Assembly: GCA_910577405.1 (NCBI GenBank)
Contig: CAJTMG010000005.1
Coordinates: 11,130-75,129 of the forward strand
Source: an uncultured Oscillibacter sp.
Lineage (GTDB): Bacteria > Bacillota > Clostridia > Oscillospirales > Oscillospiraceae
Length of the DNA: 64,000 bases
Reading direction: 5' to 3'
Shown here: positions 49,199 to 57,843 of the stretch, piece by piece
Layout of the letters: every line of letters begins with the position of its first letter
Numbering within the stretch: position 1 is the first letter of the stretch
The notes under the pieces: model-generated
Database searches by the model: none
The model's input: only the letters and a program-made list of their open reading frames with translations
Told to the model about the DNA's origin: nothing
Position numbers and translations under genes: made by a program

Positions 49199-50095
49199 AT
49201 GAAAATCACGCTGGTGATCATGGCGGCGGGGCTTGGGTCCCGGTACGGCGGTAATAAACAGGTGGAGGGCGTGGGACCTCACGGCGAGATTCTGATGGAG
49301 TACGCAATTTACGACGCGCTGAGGGCAGGCTTTGGGAAAGTGGTCTTTGTCATCAAGCCGGAGATGTCGGAAATGATGGAGCGTCTCTGCGTCCGGCTCC
49401 GGCAGAAGACCGCGGTGGAGGCTGTCTGCGCGGTACAGGATTACGGGTCTCTGCCGGATTTCTACACGATTCCACAGGACCGCGTCAAGCCCTACGGAAC
49501 CGTTCACGCCCTGCTCTGCGCCCGGGAAGCCGTGGACGGTCCCTGCTGTGTCATCAACGCTGACGATTATTATGGGATCGACGCCTATCAGACGCTCTAT
49601 GACGCCCTGCTCCGGCTTCCTCCGGAGGGTCAGGCGGCAATGGTGGGCTATCTGCTGAAAAATACCGCCAGCCTGCATGGGACGGTATCACGGGGAGTCT
49701 GTCAGGTGAAGGACGGATGGCTGCAATCCGTAAGGGAGACACTGAAAATCCAGCTCTATCCCGACGGCTCCCTCCGGGACCTGAAAACAGACCGCGCCCT
49801 TGACCCGGAATCCGTTGTCTCTATGAACTTCTGGGGCTTTATGCCGTCAATTTTCCCCGTCATGCAGGACTATTTTGAAGACTTTCTGCGCCATGACGAT
49901 GGGTCTAATCTGAAGTCGGAATGCCTGCTGCCTGTTATGGTGGACGGCCTGATGCAGCAGGGGCGGCTCTCGGTGGCGGTTCTCCGGACAGAGGGCCAGT
50001 GGTTCGGCATGACCTATCAGCAGGACCGTCCCCTTGCGGCCCAGGCCCTTGCAGAACTCCATATGAAGGGCGCTTACCCGGAAACGCTGCGGTAA
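49199..50095 (+). CDS. Sugar-phosphate nucleotidyltransferase-like protein
   Basis: 298 residues from ATG 49199, with AGTAGGAGA upstream. GT-A-type NTP transferase: LVIMAAGLGSRYGGNKQ (phosphate loop), KPYGTVHALLCAREAV (about 100-115) and INADDYYGIDAY (metal Asp, about 120-131). In classic enzymes the loop is GxGTRxxPxTK; here it is GLGSRYGGNKQ, so the sugar substrate is unclear. No sugar-kinase or glycosyltransferase partner is adjacent. Transcribed alone from its own promoter. Confidence 0.82.
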   Translation: MKITLVIMAAGLGSRYGGNKQVEGVGPHGEILMEYAIYDALRAGFGKVVFVIKPEMSEMMERLCVRLRQKTAVEAVCAVQDYGSLPDFYTIPQDRVKPYGTVHALLCAREAVDGPCCVINADDYYGIDAYQTLYDALLRLPPEGQAAMVGYLLKNTASLHGTVSRGVCQVKDGWLQSVRETLKIQLYPDGSLRDLKTDRALDPESVVSMNFWGFMPSIFPVMQDYFEDFLRHDDGSNLKSECLLPVMVDGLMQQGRLSVAVLRTEGQWFGMTYQQDRPLAAQALAELHMKGAYPETLR

Positions 50096-50306
50096 CGGAG
50101 AGAACTTCCAAGAACGCGGCGGTTTTGGAGGAAAGAGCAAAAGTCAGTGGTTTTTTCTGGAGAATTTTTAACAAATTGTTCCGACACTTTCCGACGGTTT
50201 TCGTATATAATAAAAGAACGGACGCTTTTATGGAATTGGCGTCGATCAAAACAGGAAAACAGTGCCCGAACGAGGGTTTTATATATTGTCGGAGAGGCGG
50301 AGAATA

Positions 50307-51113
50307 ATGGCGGGAAAGAGAGAAAGGAAGGTCCGGTCGAATCTGCCGGGCGCGATTGTGGTATTGATGGCGCTGCTGATTCTGCTGACAGCGGGAAGCG
50401 GTTCCAGCAGGGAGGCGGTGGAAGCCATGGAGCCGCAGGCGGCAGGGACGAAGCTGTCCAGAGAAATGCCGGAGCCTCAGGAAGCGCTTGCAGATGAGGC
50501 GGTGCCTGGAGATGGCCCGGTACGGGAATCCGCGCCGGTGGAGGATACTTATTTTGAAGACGCCGTGTTTTTGGGGGATTCCAGAACGGAGGGCTTTTAT
50601 CTGTACAGCGGCCTGAAAACCGGGCAGTATCTGTACGCGGTAGGAGCTACAGTAGAATCAGTGTTCTCCAAGCCCGCATGGAAAGAACCTTCCGGGAAGG
50701 TGCCGCTTCTGGACGCCCTCGCGGATACGGAGTGCGGGAAAATCTATCTGATGCTGGGCGTGAATGAACTGGGCTGGACAAAGATGGAGAATTTCCATGA
50801 CCAGTACGCCCGGGTCATTGATCGTATCCGGGAAGACCATCCCAATGCGGAAATCGTGCTGCAATCGATCCTGCCGGTAAGCGCGAAGCAGGAGGCCAAG
50901 GGAACCTATGTGAACAACGAGCGTATAGGCGAATACAACAAGGTTATAGCAAATCTGGCGGCGGAGAAGGACTGTCACTATATGAATGTTGCAGAGGCGG
51001 TCACGGGTGCGGACGGTTGTCTTCCTTCATACTGGAATTTCGACGGCATCCACCTGAATCCGGACGGCTGCCGGGTCTGGCTGCACTACCTCCGGACCCA
51101 TAGCGTGCCATGA
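50307..51113 (+). CDS. Membrane-anchored SGNH/GDSL hydrolase
   Basis: 268 residues from ATG 50307, with GGAGAGGCGGAG upstream; a TATAAT box lies at 50206-50211. Basic N-terminus plus one hydrophobic helix (about 14-31) serves as signal anchor, then a Glu/Pro-rich spacer (35-80). The hydrolase domain has nucleophile S92 in FLGDSRTEG, the block III-like GVNELG (about 151) and catalytic DGIHLNPDG (about 248-256). It probably deacylates a cell-envelope polymer outside the membrane. Followed by a terminator. Confidence 0.88.
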   Translation: MAGKRERKVRSNLPGAIVVLMALLILLTAGSGSSREAVEAMEPQAAGTKLSREMPEPQEALADEAVPGDGPVRESAPVEDTYFEDAVFLGDSRTEGFYLYSGLKTGQYLYAVGATVESVFSKPAWKEPSGKVPLLDALADTECGKIYLMLGVNELGWTKMENFHDQYARVIDRIREDHPNAEIVLQSILPVSAKQEAKGTYVNNERIGEYNKVIANLAAEKDCHYMNVAEAVTGADGCLPSYWNFDGIHLNPDGCRVWLHYLRTHSVP

Positions 51114-51188
51114 GGCTGTTTGGGCGTTCATGGAACTGATTTTTGATGGTCAGGGATTTTCTGCCCATTTTGAAGCGCATAAGAAAAA

Positions 51189-51218
51189 GGCGTACCAGTG
51201 AGATGGCACGTCTTTTTT
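51189..51218 (+). terminator. Intrinsic terminator
   Basis: GGCGTACCA pairs with TGGCACGTC (one mismatch/wobble), followed by TTTTTT. From 51220 to 51440 the DNA is AT-rich with no gene seen. Confidence 0.78.
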
Positions 51219-51444
51219 GTTTGGATGTGAGATTGTACAGGCGTGGTTTCGTTCTTATACTGATAATATTTTTATAAAGTTAATAAAACAATCAAGGGCC
51301 GCTTTTATGACATTTCTGCCGGCCATTTAATTTTTTATGTGAAAAAGGGCTGAAAACCTGGTTGTATTACCAAAATTATAAATCCTTGTATGATATAGAG
51401 AAAAAGAGTTTTGAATTTTGTAAATAAAAATATCATAAATCAAA

Positions 51445-51473
51445 TTGACACATTGCCTAATAAGTGCTAACAT
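51445..51473 (+). promoter_or_regulatory. Sigma-A promoter of the secreted esterase
   Basis: TTGACA (51445-51450), 17-bp spacer, TAACAT (51468-51473). Confidence 0.78.
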
Positions 51474-51540
51474 TTAATTAGGAAAATTAATTAATTTCTC
51501 CAAGACCTACTAAACCGGACGTTCTAAGGGGGAAAATTCA

Positions 51541-54456
51541 TTGAAACAACTGAAAAAACGGCTTCTTGCGGCACTGACTGCGGTTGTCATGTTGGCCTCT
51601 GTTACGGCGGCTATAGCACCAGTCAAGGCAGTTGAATCTGCTGATGCGCTTTCCAAGTATGTTGACCTGGAAGGAGAGTGGCATTTCAAGCTGTATCGTA
51701 CGTATGAAAAGATGTATCAGTATTTTGCCTATAGTCCTGCTTTGTCTCTGGGAAAATGGACTGATGCAGAAGCGGCGGTATACCCGGAGGATGGCGCCTG
51801 GAACTCCTGGGAGACCTTCGTTTTCCCGGCGGATAATCCCGAGACCGGCGGCCTGTTGACCAACGACATCTTTCCAACATGGTCTGAGGCGTGGGCAGTC
51901 CGGGAATTTGAAGTGCCTGCGGACTTTACCGATGATGAGACTGTAACGCTGCTGATGGGTATTATCGATGATAACGACGTCGTTTACATCAACGGCAATC
52001 CTGTTGCGGCCAGCGGCTTCACAGACGGAAATGGTGAGCCGGTTCATCTGGAGGCATTTCCTGAAACTGGCGGTTTTGTATATGAGATACCAAAGCCGCC
52101 GTCTGAAGGAACCGCATCTGCAACTGATGTCAAGTCCGAACCGAATCCCGTCACCGTCCCGGAAGCAGCGCCTGACCCCGCCCCGGAAGCAACACCTGAC
52201 CCCACTCCGGAAGCAACACCTGACCCTGCTCCGGAAGAAGCGCCTGAACCTACACCAGAAGTTGCTCCCGAAACCTCTGAGGGACTGGCAGTTTATGCGG
52301 CCCAGCCGTCTAAAGAAGAGCAGGTGAGGTGGGAGAAATCCTATTGGGAAATTGAGCGGGAGTATCAGATTCCTGCTGCAATCCTGCGGGAAGGCACAAA
52401 TGAAATAGCCATCCGGATTTACAACAACAACAGCTTTGGCGGATTCTACAGCGGTCATGTCTATGCCCTTTGCGGCAATGAACAGGCAGTCCGGCATTTG
52501 AAGGGACTTCCCACGGAGGCTGTAGCATCTCCTGAAATTCTGGAAGCCATAGAAGCCCAGAACAGAGCTTTGGCAGAGGGCAATATTGAAGCCTATGCTG
52601 CGACGATCTCTGAAAACTACCATAATGATGCCGCGGTGAAAGCTGACCGTGTCGCAGAGATGCAGGCGCTTCTGGACGGCAACGGAAATCTCACCATAAC
52701 GGATAGCGGCGCAAAGGTTTACAAGGACGCCAGTAATAATCTTTGGTATTCCGCCATACGTACTGTAAGCGGCAGTAAGGGCGAGATTGCCAGCGCCAGC
52801 GGAGCCGTTGAGATTTGCTTTGCGGTTTCCAACGGCACGGCTCTGGAACGCGGCAACTGGAATCGCTGCTACGGCGACAGTTATCATTCCGAGCTGTTCG
52901 GCAAAAATCTGTCCTACAGCGTCTATCTGCCTCCCAGCTATTATGAGAACACCAATCAGAACTATCCCACCGTATGGCTGCTTCATGGCCGCGGTTCCAG
53001 CAGCACATCCTATCGCAATGTGGACAATATCGGCGGCTTTATGGATGAGCAGATAGAAGCGGGCAATATTATGGAAATGGTTCTGGTGATGCCCGATTCC
53101 GGCAAGACAGCTTTCTACTCTGACAGCACGTTCGATTCAAGCAATGCGGATGGTACCGGGCCTTGGCGCACCCAGCTGACTGATGAACTGCGCAGGGAAG
53201 CGGAGAGCAAGTATCGTTTGATGAAGGACCCTGCTTTCCGGGGACTCAGCGGCAACTCCATGGGCGCTTATGGTTCCATTATGGCAGGTCTGACCCATCC
53301 GGAACTTTATTCTTCCATTGGCCTGCATATGGGTTATCTGCCCGCCGAGGCTTTGGAGACACTGAAGGGCGTAAGTCTGGAAACCCTGGCCAGCTATGAT
53401 TTCTACATGGACGCCGGCAAGCAGGACACTACCGTCGGAACTGCGGGCACAGTGGCGATCCACGATTATCTGGAGAGCATCGACAAGGAGCATGGCTACA
53501 GCATCCGGGACGGCGGTCATAACAGCGCTTTCTACATGGCCGGGATGCCCGCTTCCATGAAGATGCACAGCGACCATTTCCAAACAGCCATAGACGAAGG
53601 ACACGTCACCATCTTCTTTGATGCCAACGGAGGCACGGCGAGCAAGAGCTTCATGGGCACGGTGGGGGGCAAGCTGACAGCCCTTCCTGCCGCCAGCCGC
53701 TCTGGTTATAACTTCAATGGCTGGTATACTGCCGCTTCCGGTGGAGAGAAGGTAGACCTGAACAAGGTTTACGAAGAAACCGCCACTCTCTACGCCCAGT
53801 GGACTAAAATCACAAGCGGCGGCGGTTCATCCAGCGGAGGCAGCGGCGGAGGTTCATCCAGCGGCGGAACGTCCAGGCCCAGCACAGCGAAGCCCGGGAC
53901 CTCAAAACCGGAATCGAATAAACCAAGTACAGAGGCCAATGACAGTCAGCAGAGCGGGCCGGTTTTCAACGACGTGCCGGAAAGTTTCTGGGCGAATAAA
54001 GAAATCGCGTGGGCTTCTGAAAACGGCATTATGAACGGCATGGGCGGAGACCGCTTTGCGCCCAACGACACCGTGAGCCGTCAGCAGCTCTGGATGGTTC
54101 TGGGGCGTTTGGCAGGCGCGGCGCCCTCCGATATGGCAGCGGCCAGCGATTGGGCGAAGGAAAATGGCGTCTCTGATGGTACTATGCCCGGCGGTAATGT
54201 CAGCCGTCAGCAGCTTGTAGCCATGCTCTATCGTTATGCCAAGCTGCAAGGTGTTTCTGTTGATACCCTGGCGAATATCTCCAGCTATCCGGACAGCGGG
54301 TTCGTCGCCAATTACGCCAAGGACGCTTTGGCCTGGGCGATTGCAAATGGGATCATCAATGGCACCTCCGACGGCCGCCTGAATCCCGAAGGCACAGCTA
54401 CCCGCGCGCAATTTGCCGTTATTATGTTCCGTTTTGAGCAGAAATTCGGGAAATAA
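51541..54456 (+). CDS. Secreted multidomain esterase anchored by SLH domains
   Basis: 971 residues from TTG 51541, with CTAAGGGGG upstream. Signal peptide (1-29). A β-sandwich like those of glycoside-hydrolase accessory domains spans about 38-330 and is interrupted at about 195-260 by a Pro-rich (PEATPDP) tract. A small linker domain with YHNDAAVKADRV follows. An esterase-D-like hydrolase (about 440-680) has YLPPSYY, WLLHGRG and nucleophile S573 in GLSGNSMGAYG; the catalytic His is probably in DGGHNSAFY. An InlB-type repeat (FFDANGG...NGWYT) and a Ser/Gly linker come next, then three SLH modules (about 805-971). It likely removes acyl or feruloyl-type groups from glycans at the cell surface. 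Confidence 0.9.
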   Translation: MKQLKKRLLAALTAVVMLASVTAAIAPVKAVESADALSKYVDLEGEWHFKLYRTYEKMYQYFAYSPALSLGKWTDAEAAVYPEDGAWNSWETFVFPADNPETGGLLTNDIFPTWSEAWAVREFEVPADFTDDETVTLLMGIIDDNDVVYINGNPVAASGFTDGNGEPVHLEAFPETGGFVYEIPKPPSEGTASATDVKSEPNPVTVPEAAPDPAPEATPDPTPEATPDPAPEEAPEPTPEVAPETSEGLAVYAAQPSKEEQVRWEKSYWEIEREYQIPAAILREGTNEIAIRIYNNNSFGGFYSGHVYALCGNEQAVRHLKGLPTEAVASPEILEAIEAQNRALAEGNIEAYAATISENYHNDAAVKADRVAEMQALLDGNGNLTITDSGAKVYKDASNNLWYSAIRTVSGSKGEIASASGAVEICFAVSNGTALERGNWNRCYGDSYHSELFGKNLSYSVYLPPSYYENTNQNYPTVWLLHGRGSSSTSYRNVDNIGGFMDEQIEAGNIMEMVLVMPDSGKTAFYSDSTFDSSNADGTGPWRTQLTDELRREAESKYRLMKDPAFRGLSGNSMGAYGSIMAGLTHPELYSSIGLHMGYLPAEALETLKGVSLETLASYDFYMDAGKQDTTVGTAGTVAIHDYLESIDKEHGYSIRDGGHNSAFYMAGMPASMKMHSDHFQTAIDEGHVTIFFDANGGTASKSFMGTVGGKLTALPAASRSGYNFNGWYTAASGGEKVDLNKVYEETATLYAQWTKITSGGGSSSGGSGGGSSSGGTSRPSTAKPGTSKPESNKPSTEANDSQQSGPVFNDVPESFWANKEIAWASENGIMNGMGGDRFAPNDTVSRQQLWMVLGRLAGAAPSDMAAASDWAKENGVSDGTMPGGNVSRQQLVAMLYRYAKLQGVSVDTLANISSYPDSGFVANYAKDALAWAIANGIINGTSDGRLNPEGTATRAQFAVIMFRFEQKFGK
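52150..52275 (+). repeat. Pro-rich coding repeat inside the esterase's first domain
   Basis: Imperfect units of about 24-30 bp encode PEATPDPAPEATPDPTPE-like sequence. It lies in a loop of the β-sandwich rather than between domains, because strands homologous to one domain (WEKSYWEIEREYQIP, IAIRIYNNNSFGG) resume after it. Confidence 0.75.
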
Positions 54457-54474
54457 TAATATAGCGCTTTTTAA

Positions 54475-54506
54475 GAGGGACTGGCTGAATGCTGGTTCCT
54501 CTTCTC
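54475..54506 (+). terminator. Intrinsic terminator
   Basis: GAGGGACTGGC pairs with GCTGGTTCCTC (G-T pairs), followed by TTCTCT. Confidence 0.65.
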
Positions 54507-54594
54507 TAACCATGATACAGGTAAAGTCCAAGCTTACAGCAATTCCGCCGCTGGGATTCCGCGCATTTTCGCCACCCCTGCTGAATCACCTGCA

Positions 54595-55515
54595 TCAGCC
54601 GAAGGACAGGTCCAAATCTACGTCCCCCTGTATGCCGTCCACCTGGCCTTTGTGGGTATACTGCCAAAGGTCGAAATGGTAATAAAAATCAGGCACGGCG
54701 TCGTATTCAGCCAGCCAGAGGGTGTACTCTGTCAGCTCCCGCAGGTCGTAGTGCAGATAGCCCTGGTTCTGGTTGAAGTAGACAGCCGGTTTGTAGCCCG
54801 CGTCTTCTATCCGTTTGCAGAAGGCGGCAGCGCAGCGAGTTACGGTTTCTCCGTCCAGACCGTCGGTGCGGGCCGTGTCGCCAGGAATGGACTCCCAGTC
54901 AAAGGCCACAGGAAATGACAGCTTTCGGCCTCCCAGCGCATCCAGAACGAATTCTGCCTCTTCCTCCGCTTCCTCCGGCGTTATGGCCTGTGAGAAGAAA
55001 TAAACGCCTACATCCAAACCGGCATCCAGCGCCCCCTGAAGATTCTGCGCAAACGTCTGGTCCAGAAACAAACCGCCCTCGCTGTAGCCCCGATGCCCTA
55101 ACCGGAGCATGGCAAAGGATATGCCGTCCGCCGCCACTGCCTGCCAGTCTATGTCCTTTTGGTGTGTGGATACGTCAATGCCTGTCTTTGCTCTGTGGCC
55201 GTTCTGCTCGTAGACAACGCGGCCCTTCCCGTCAACGGAAAATGCCTCTGGGTCGTAGGGATTCAGCGGCATTCCCTCCAGCGGCGTCAGGAGTATGTCC
55301 CCAAACTGAAAGGTTATCGGTTCTTCCGGCACTTCCTCCTCGTCGTCCCGCAGAACGAGAAGAAGCGTGGCCGCAGCAATCATCAGTGCAAGGACAGAAA
55401 TCACCAGCGACAGAATCGTCAATCTTATGGGTTGCCTTTGAACCCGAGTCATATGCCGGTTCTTCCGTATTTCTTCCCGTTCACGAAAATCCATTTCAGA
55501 CAGGCCATCGTTCAT
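54595..55515 (-). CDS. Membrane-anchored GH25 lysozyme-like muramidase
   Basis: 306 residues from ATG 55515, with GGAGGGTAC upstream; an ORF extension to 55683 would pass through the promoter. Cytosolic basic N-terminus (1-37), one membrane helix (about 38-60), acidic spacer, then the GH25 barrel from about 115: TGIDVSTHQKDIDWQAVAADG, MLRLGHRGYSEGG, GVYFFSQAI, FPVAFDWES (catalytic acid region), YFNQNQGY and a final LWQYTHKG...DVDLDLSFG. Cuts the glycan strand of peptidoglycan outside the cell. Convergent with the esterase. Confidence 0.92.
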   Translation of the reverse strand: MNDGLSEMDFREREEIRKNRHMTRVQRQPIRLTILSLVISVLALMIAAATLLLVLRDDEEEVPEEPITFQFGDILLTPLEGMPLNPYDPEAFSVDGKGRVVYEQNGHRAKTGIDVSTHQKDIDWQAVAADGISFAMLRLGHRGYSEGGLFLDQTFAQNLQGALDAGLDVGVYFFSQAITPEEAEEEAEFVLDALGGRKLSFPVAFDWESIPGDTARTDGLDGETVTRCAAAFCKRIEDAGYKPAVYFNQNQGYLHYDLRELTEYTLWLAEYDAVPDFYYHFDLWQYTHKGQVDGIQGDVDLDLSFG

Positions 55516-55548
55516 TGCTGTACCCTCCATCATTCGACAGTTTTCTCT

Positions 55549-55557
55549 ATTATACCA
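55549..55557 (-). promoter_or_regulatory. Extended -10 promoter of the GH25 gene
   Basis: Minus strand TGGTATAAT, an extended -10; no good -35 hexamer is seen. Confidence 0.6.
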
Positions 55558-55662
55558 CAAATTGGGCCGTGTGCGCACTTGAATCGATGAATTTTTTGTG
55601 TCTGACCTGCCTGTGTAGAAGCCTGGACATTTTTCCAGCAGAACACGCAAAAAAGGGATGTA

Positions 55663-55703
55663 AAAGCAGACGGAGATTGACACTGTGCAACCGCCGTCTG
55701 CTT
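55663..55703. terminator. Intrinsic terminator between the cyclitol operon and the GH25 gene
   Basis: AAAGCAGACGG pairs perfectly with CCGTCTGCTTT, with T tracts in both directions (TTTTT on plus, TTTTA on minus). It most likely ends the minus-strand sugar operon. Confidence 0.82.
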
Positions 55704-55977
55704 TTTAGGATTTTCTTCGATCGTTCATAGTATCAGTGAAGCCGGGACCGGGCTCTTCCGCAGGGGGGACAGCTCGACTTCCTCTGAATTTTCGGATTTT
55801 TCCAGATAAATTTCCTGTTATTTCGGCCCTGGGGACCAGGAGGATTCCCGATTCCCAGGACCTCAGTCTGCTCAGTATTCCAGGGTGTAGATAAGACGGC
55901 CGCCGGGTACCTGCCGCTTTTTGCCATAAATTATATCGCCTTACAAAAATGTGGCTGGATGCGTGCAGTGCGTGCCG
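55704..55977. other. Intergenic region, nothing recognised
   Basis: Downstream of the sugar operon; no gene, repeat or hairpin I can support. Confidence 0.5.
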
Positions 55978-56796
55978 TTATTTTACCGCCTCTTTGAGAC
56001 GCCGCACGTCTTCTTTTACGGACTCGATGCGTTCCTCGCTGACATTCTGGAAGTCTTCTTTTTCATAGAGGTTCTCAATAATCAGCCAGCCGGAATACTG
56101 ATGGGCTTTCAGGTAGTCAATGGACCCCTGGAAATTGGAAACGCCGGTGCCGAGGATGGCATTGGCAATACAGCCTTGAGTGCTGTCCTTTACATGAAGC
56201 TGATTGAGCATATGAGGATAGATGCCGTCGAGCACGTCTACCTGCTGGAAGCTGGTGAAGAAGGAATAGTTATCACTGTCATAGAACAGCTTGAAGTTCG
56301 GTTTTCCGACTCTTTCCACCAGTTCAAGCTGCTTTTCCACGCTCAGCGGGCATTCGCAGCCAATCTGAATCTCCTTCTCACCCGCGTAATCGCAAAGCTC
56401 CTGATAACGTTTTGCGGTAAACTCCATATCCTCCTCCGTCTGCACAAGGCTGGCGTTGAAGTTGGAGAAGAACACAACGGGAATCTTCATATAGGCGGCG
56501 GCGTCCACAGCGTCCAGGTGTGCCTTGCGGACCTTCTCAAAGCGTGGATCGGAGGGACGCATATGGAAGGGCAGGAAATCGCCGTCGCTGCATCCCACGT
56601 TTGCGTATTCAATGCCGTACTTCTGCTGGGCGTCCAGGTACAGGTCCCGGATAATCTTCTGGGACAGCGGGTAGCCCTTTTCATAGGCGCCGTACTCCAC
56701 GGACATCCCATCCAGGCCGACCTCCTTCACCAGTTGAGGCGCGAACAGGCCCGTGCCAGGGAAGCAGAAATTACAGATGCCAAGTTTTACATCCAT
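55978..56796 (-). CDS. TIM-barrel sugar isomerase/epimerase (IolE/IolO-like)
   Basis: 272 residues; its ATG overlaps the stop of the preceding dehydrogenase gene (TAATG at 56796). AP-endonuclease-2 superfamily barrel: KLGICNFCFPG start, LDGMSVEYGAY, VGCSDGDFLPFHM, IGCECPLSVEKQLELVE, KLFYDSDNYSFF and LNQLHVKDS, which supply the usual Glu/Asp/His metal ligands. Relatives include inosose dehydratase (IolE) and 5-keto-L-gluconate epimerase (IolO). Given the IolG-like and inosose-dehydrogenase-like genes just upstream, either role is possible. It is the last gene of the operon. Confidence 0.82.
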   Translation of the reverse strand: MDVKLGICNFCFPGTGLFAPQLVKEVGLDGMSVEYGAYEKGYPLSQKIIRDLYLDAQQKYGIEYANVGCSDGDFLPFHMRPSDPRFEKVRKAHLDAVDAAAYMKIPVVFFSNFNASLVQTEEDMEFTAKRYQELCDYAGEKEIQIGCECPLSVEKQLELVERVGKPNFKLFYDSDNYSFFTSFQQVDVLDGIYPHMLNQLHVKDSTQGCIANAILGTGVSNFQGSIDYLKAHQYSGWLIIENLYEKEDFQNVSEERIESVKEDVRRLKEAVK

Positions 56797-57809
56797 TACA
56801 GGACCTCCGAAAGCTTCACGGGACGGCCCTCTTCCAGAGACTTCTTGGCGGCGATGGCGATAGCGACCGGCATCAGACCGTCATGGCCGTTGACGGGCAC
56901 CTCGGTATCATTGAGGATAGCGTCGACGAAAGCCTGCTCCTCGGCAACGAAAGCATTGTTATAGCGTTCCAGGAAGAACCAGGTGGGCTTTGCAGAGGAA
57001 ACGCCCTCAGCGGAAGAAATCATGGCGGTATTCTCCAGGTCGTTGCTGACCTGCACGCAGCCCTCGACGCACTGGACCTCGGTCCGCTGGTCGTAGCCAT
57101 ACTTAGAAGCGCGGGTATTGTCGATCACGCCCAGCGCGCCGTTTTCAAACTTCATCATGATGATGGTGGTGTCAACGTCGTTATACTTGGCGTACTCCGG
57201 ATTGGCGCAGCTGCCATAAGCCACGACCTCAGTGACTTCGCTGCCGGAGAGATAACGGACCATATCGAAATCATGAATGGTCATATCGATGTGGATACCG
57301 CCGGAGGTAGAGATATAAGTCATGGGCTGGTCGGCAGGGTCACGGGAGGTAACCTTGACAACGGAGGGCGCGCCCAGTTTGCCGGAGGCCACAGTATCCC
57401 GGACGGCCTTATGGTTGTGGTCGAAGCGGCGGACGAAACCAACTTGGAACTTCACGCCAGCCTTCTCCACCTCGGCGAGAATCTTCCGAATTTCGTTCAG
57501 GTCAGTGTGGACCGGCTTCTCGCAGAAGATGTGCTTTCCTGCCTTGGCAGCGGCGATGGACAGCTCGGCGTGGGCGGCGGTAGAGGTGCAGATCAGGACG
57601 GCTTCCACCTCAGGGTCCTGCACAACCTTCATGGGGTCATCGAAGACCTTCTGAATCCCCAGATCCGCAGCCCATTCCTTCATGGAGTCATTGAGCATGG
57701 GGTCCCCGGCGGCAACGATTTCCGCGTTTTTGATGAAGTAAGTGACGTTATCGCCGTGGAGACGACCGATACGACCCATACCCAGCAGACCAATCTTCAG
57801 CTTTTTCAT
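56796..57809 (-). CDS. iolG: Inositol 2-dehydrogenase-like NAD-dependent oxidoreductase
   Basis: 337 residues from ATG 57809, with AAAGGAGGAC upstream. GFO/IDH/MocA family: Rossmann start KIGLLGMGRIGRLHGDN, the CEKPVHTD motif with catalytic-type Lys (about 95-102), FVRRFDHNH (about 125) and GGIHIDMTIHDFDMVRYL, whose D-x3-H matches inositol dehydrogenases. It would oxidise myo-inositol or a related cyclitol or sugar to the 2-keto form. Neighbouring Zn-dehydrogenase and ABC transporter support cyclitol use. The exact substrate is inferred. Confidence 0.88.
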   Translation of the reverse strand: MKKLKIGLLGMGRIGRLHGDNVTYFIKNAEIVAAGDPMLNDSMKEWAADLGIQKVFDDPMKVVQDPEVEAVLICTSTAAHAELSIAAAKAGKHIFCEKPVHTDLNEIRKILAEVEKAGVKFQVGFVRRFDHNHKAVRDTVASGKLGAPSVVKVTSRDPADQPMTYISTSGGIHIDMTIHDFDMVRYLSGSEVTEVVAYGSCANPEYAKYNDVDTTIIMMKFENGALGVIDNTRASKYGYDQRTEVQCVEGCVQVSNDLENTAMISSAEGVSSAKPTWFFLERYNNAFVAEEQAFVDAILNDTEVPVNGHDGLMPVAIAIAAKKSLEEGRPVKLSEVL

Positions 57810-57843
57810 AAATTAATGTCCTCCTTTAAATTGATGGAACCAC

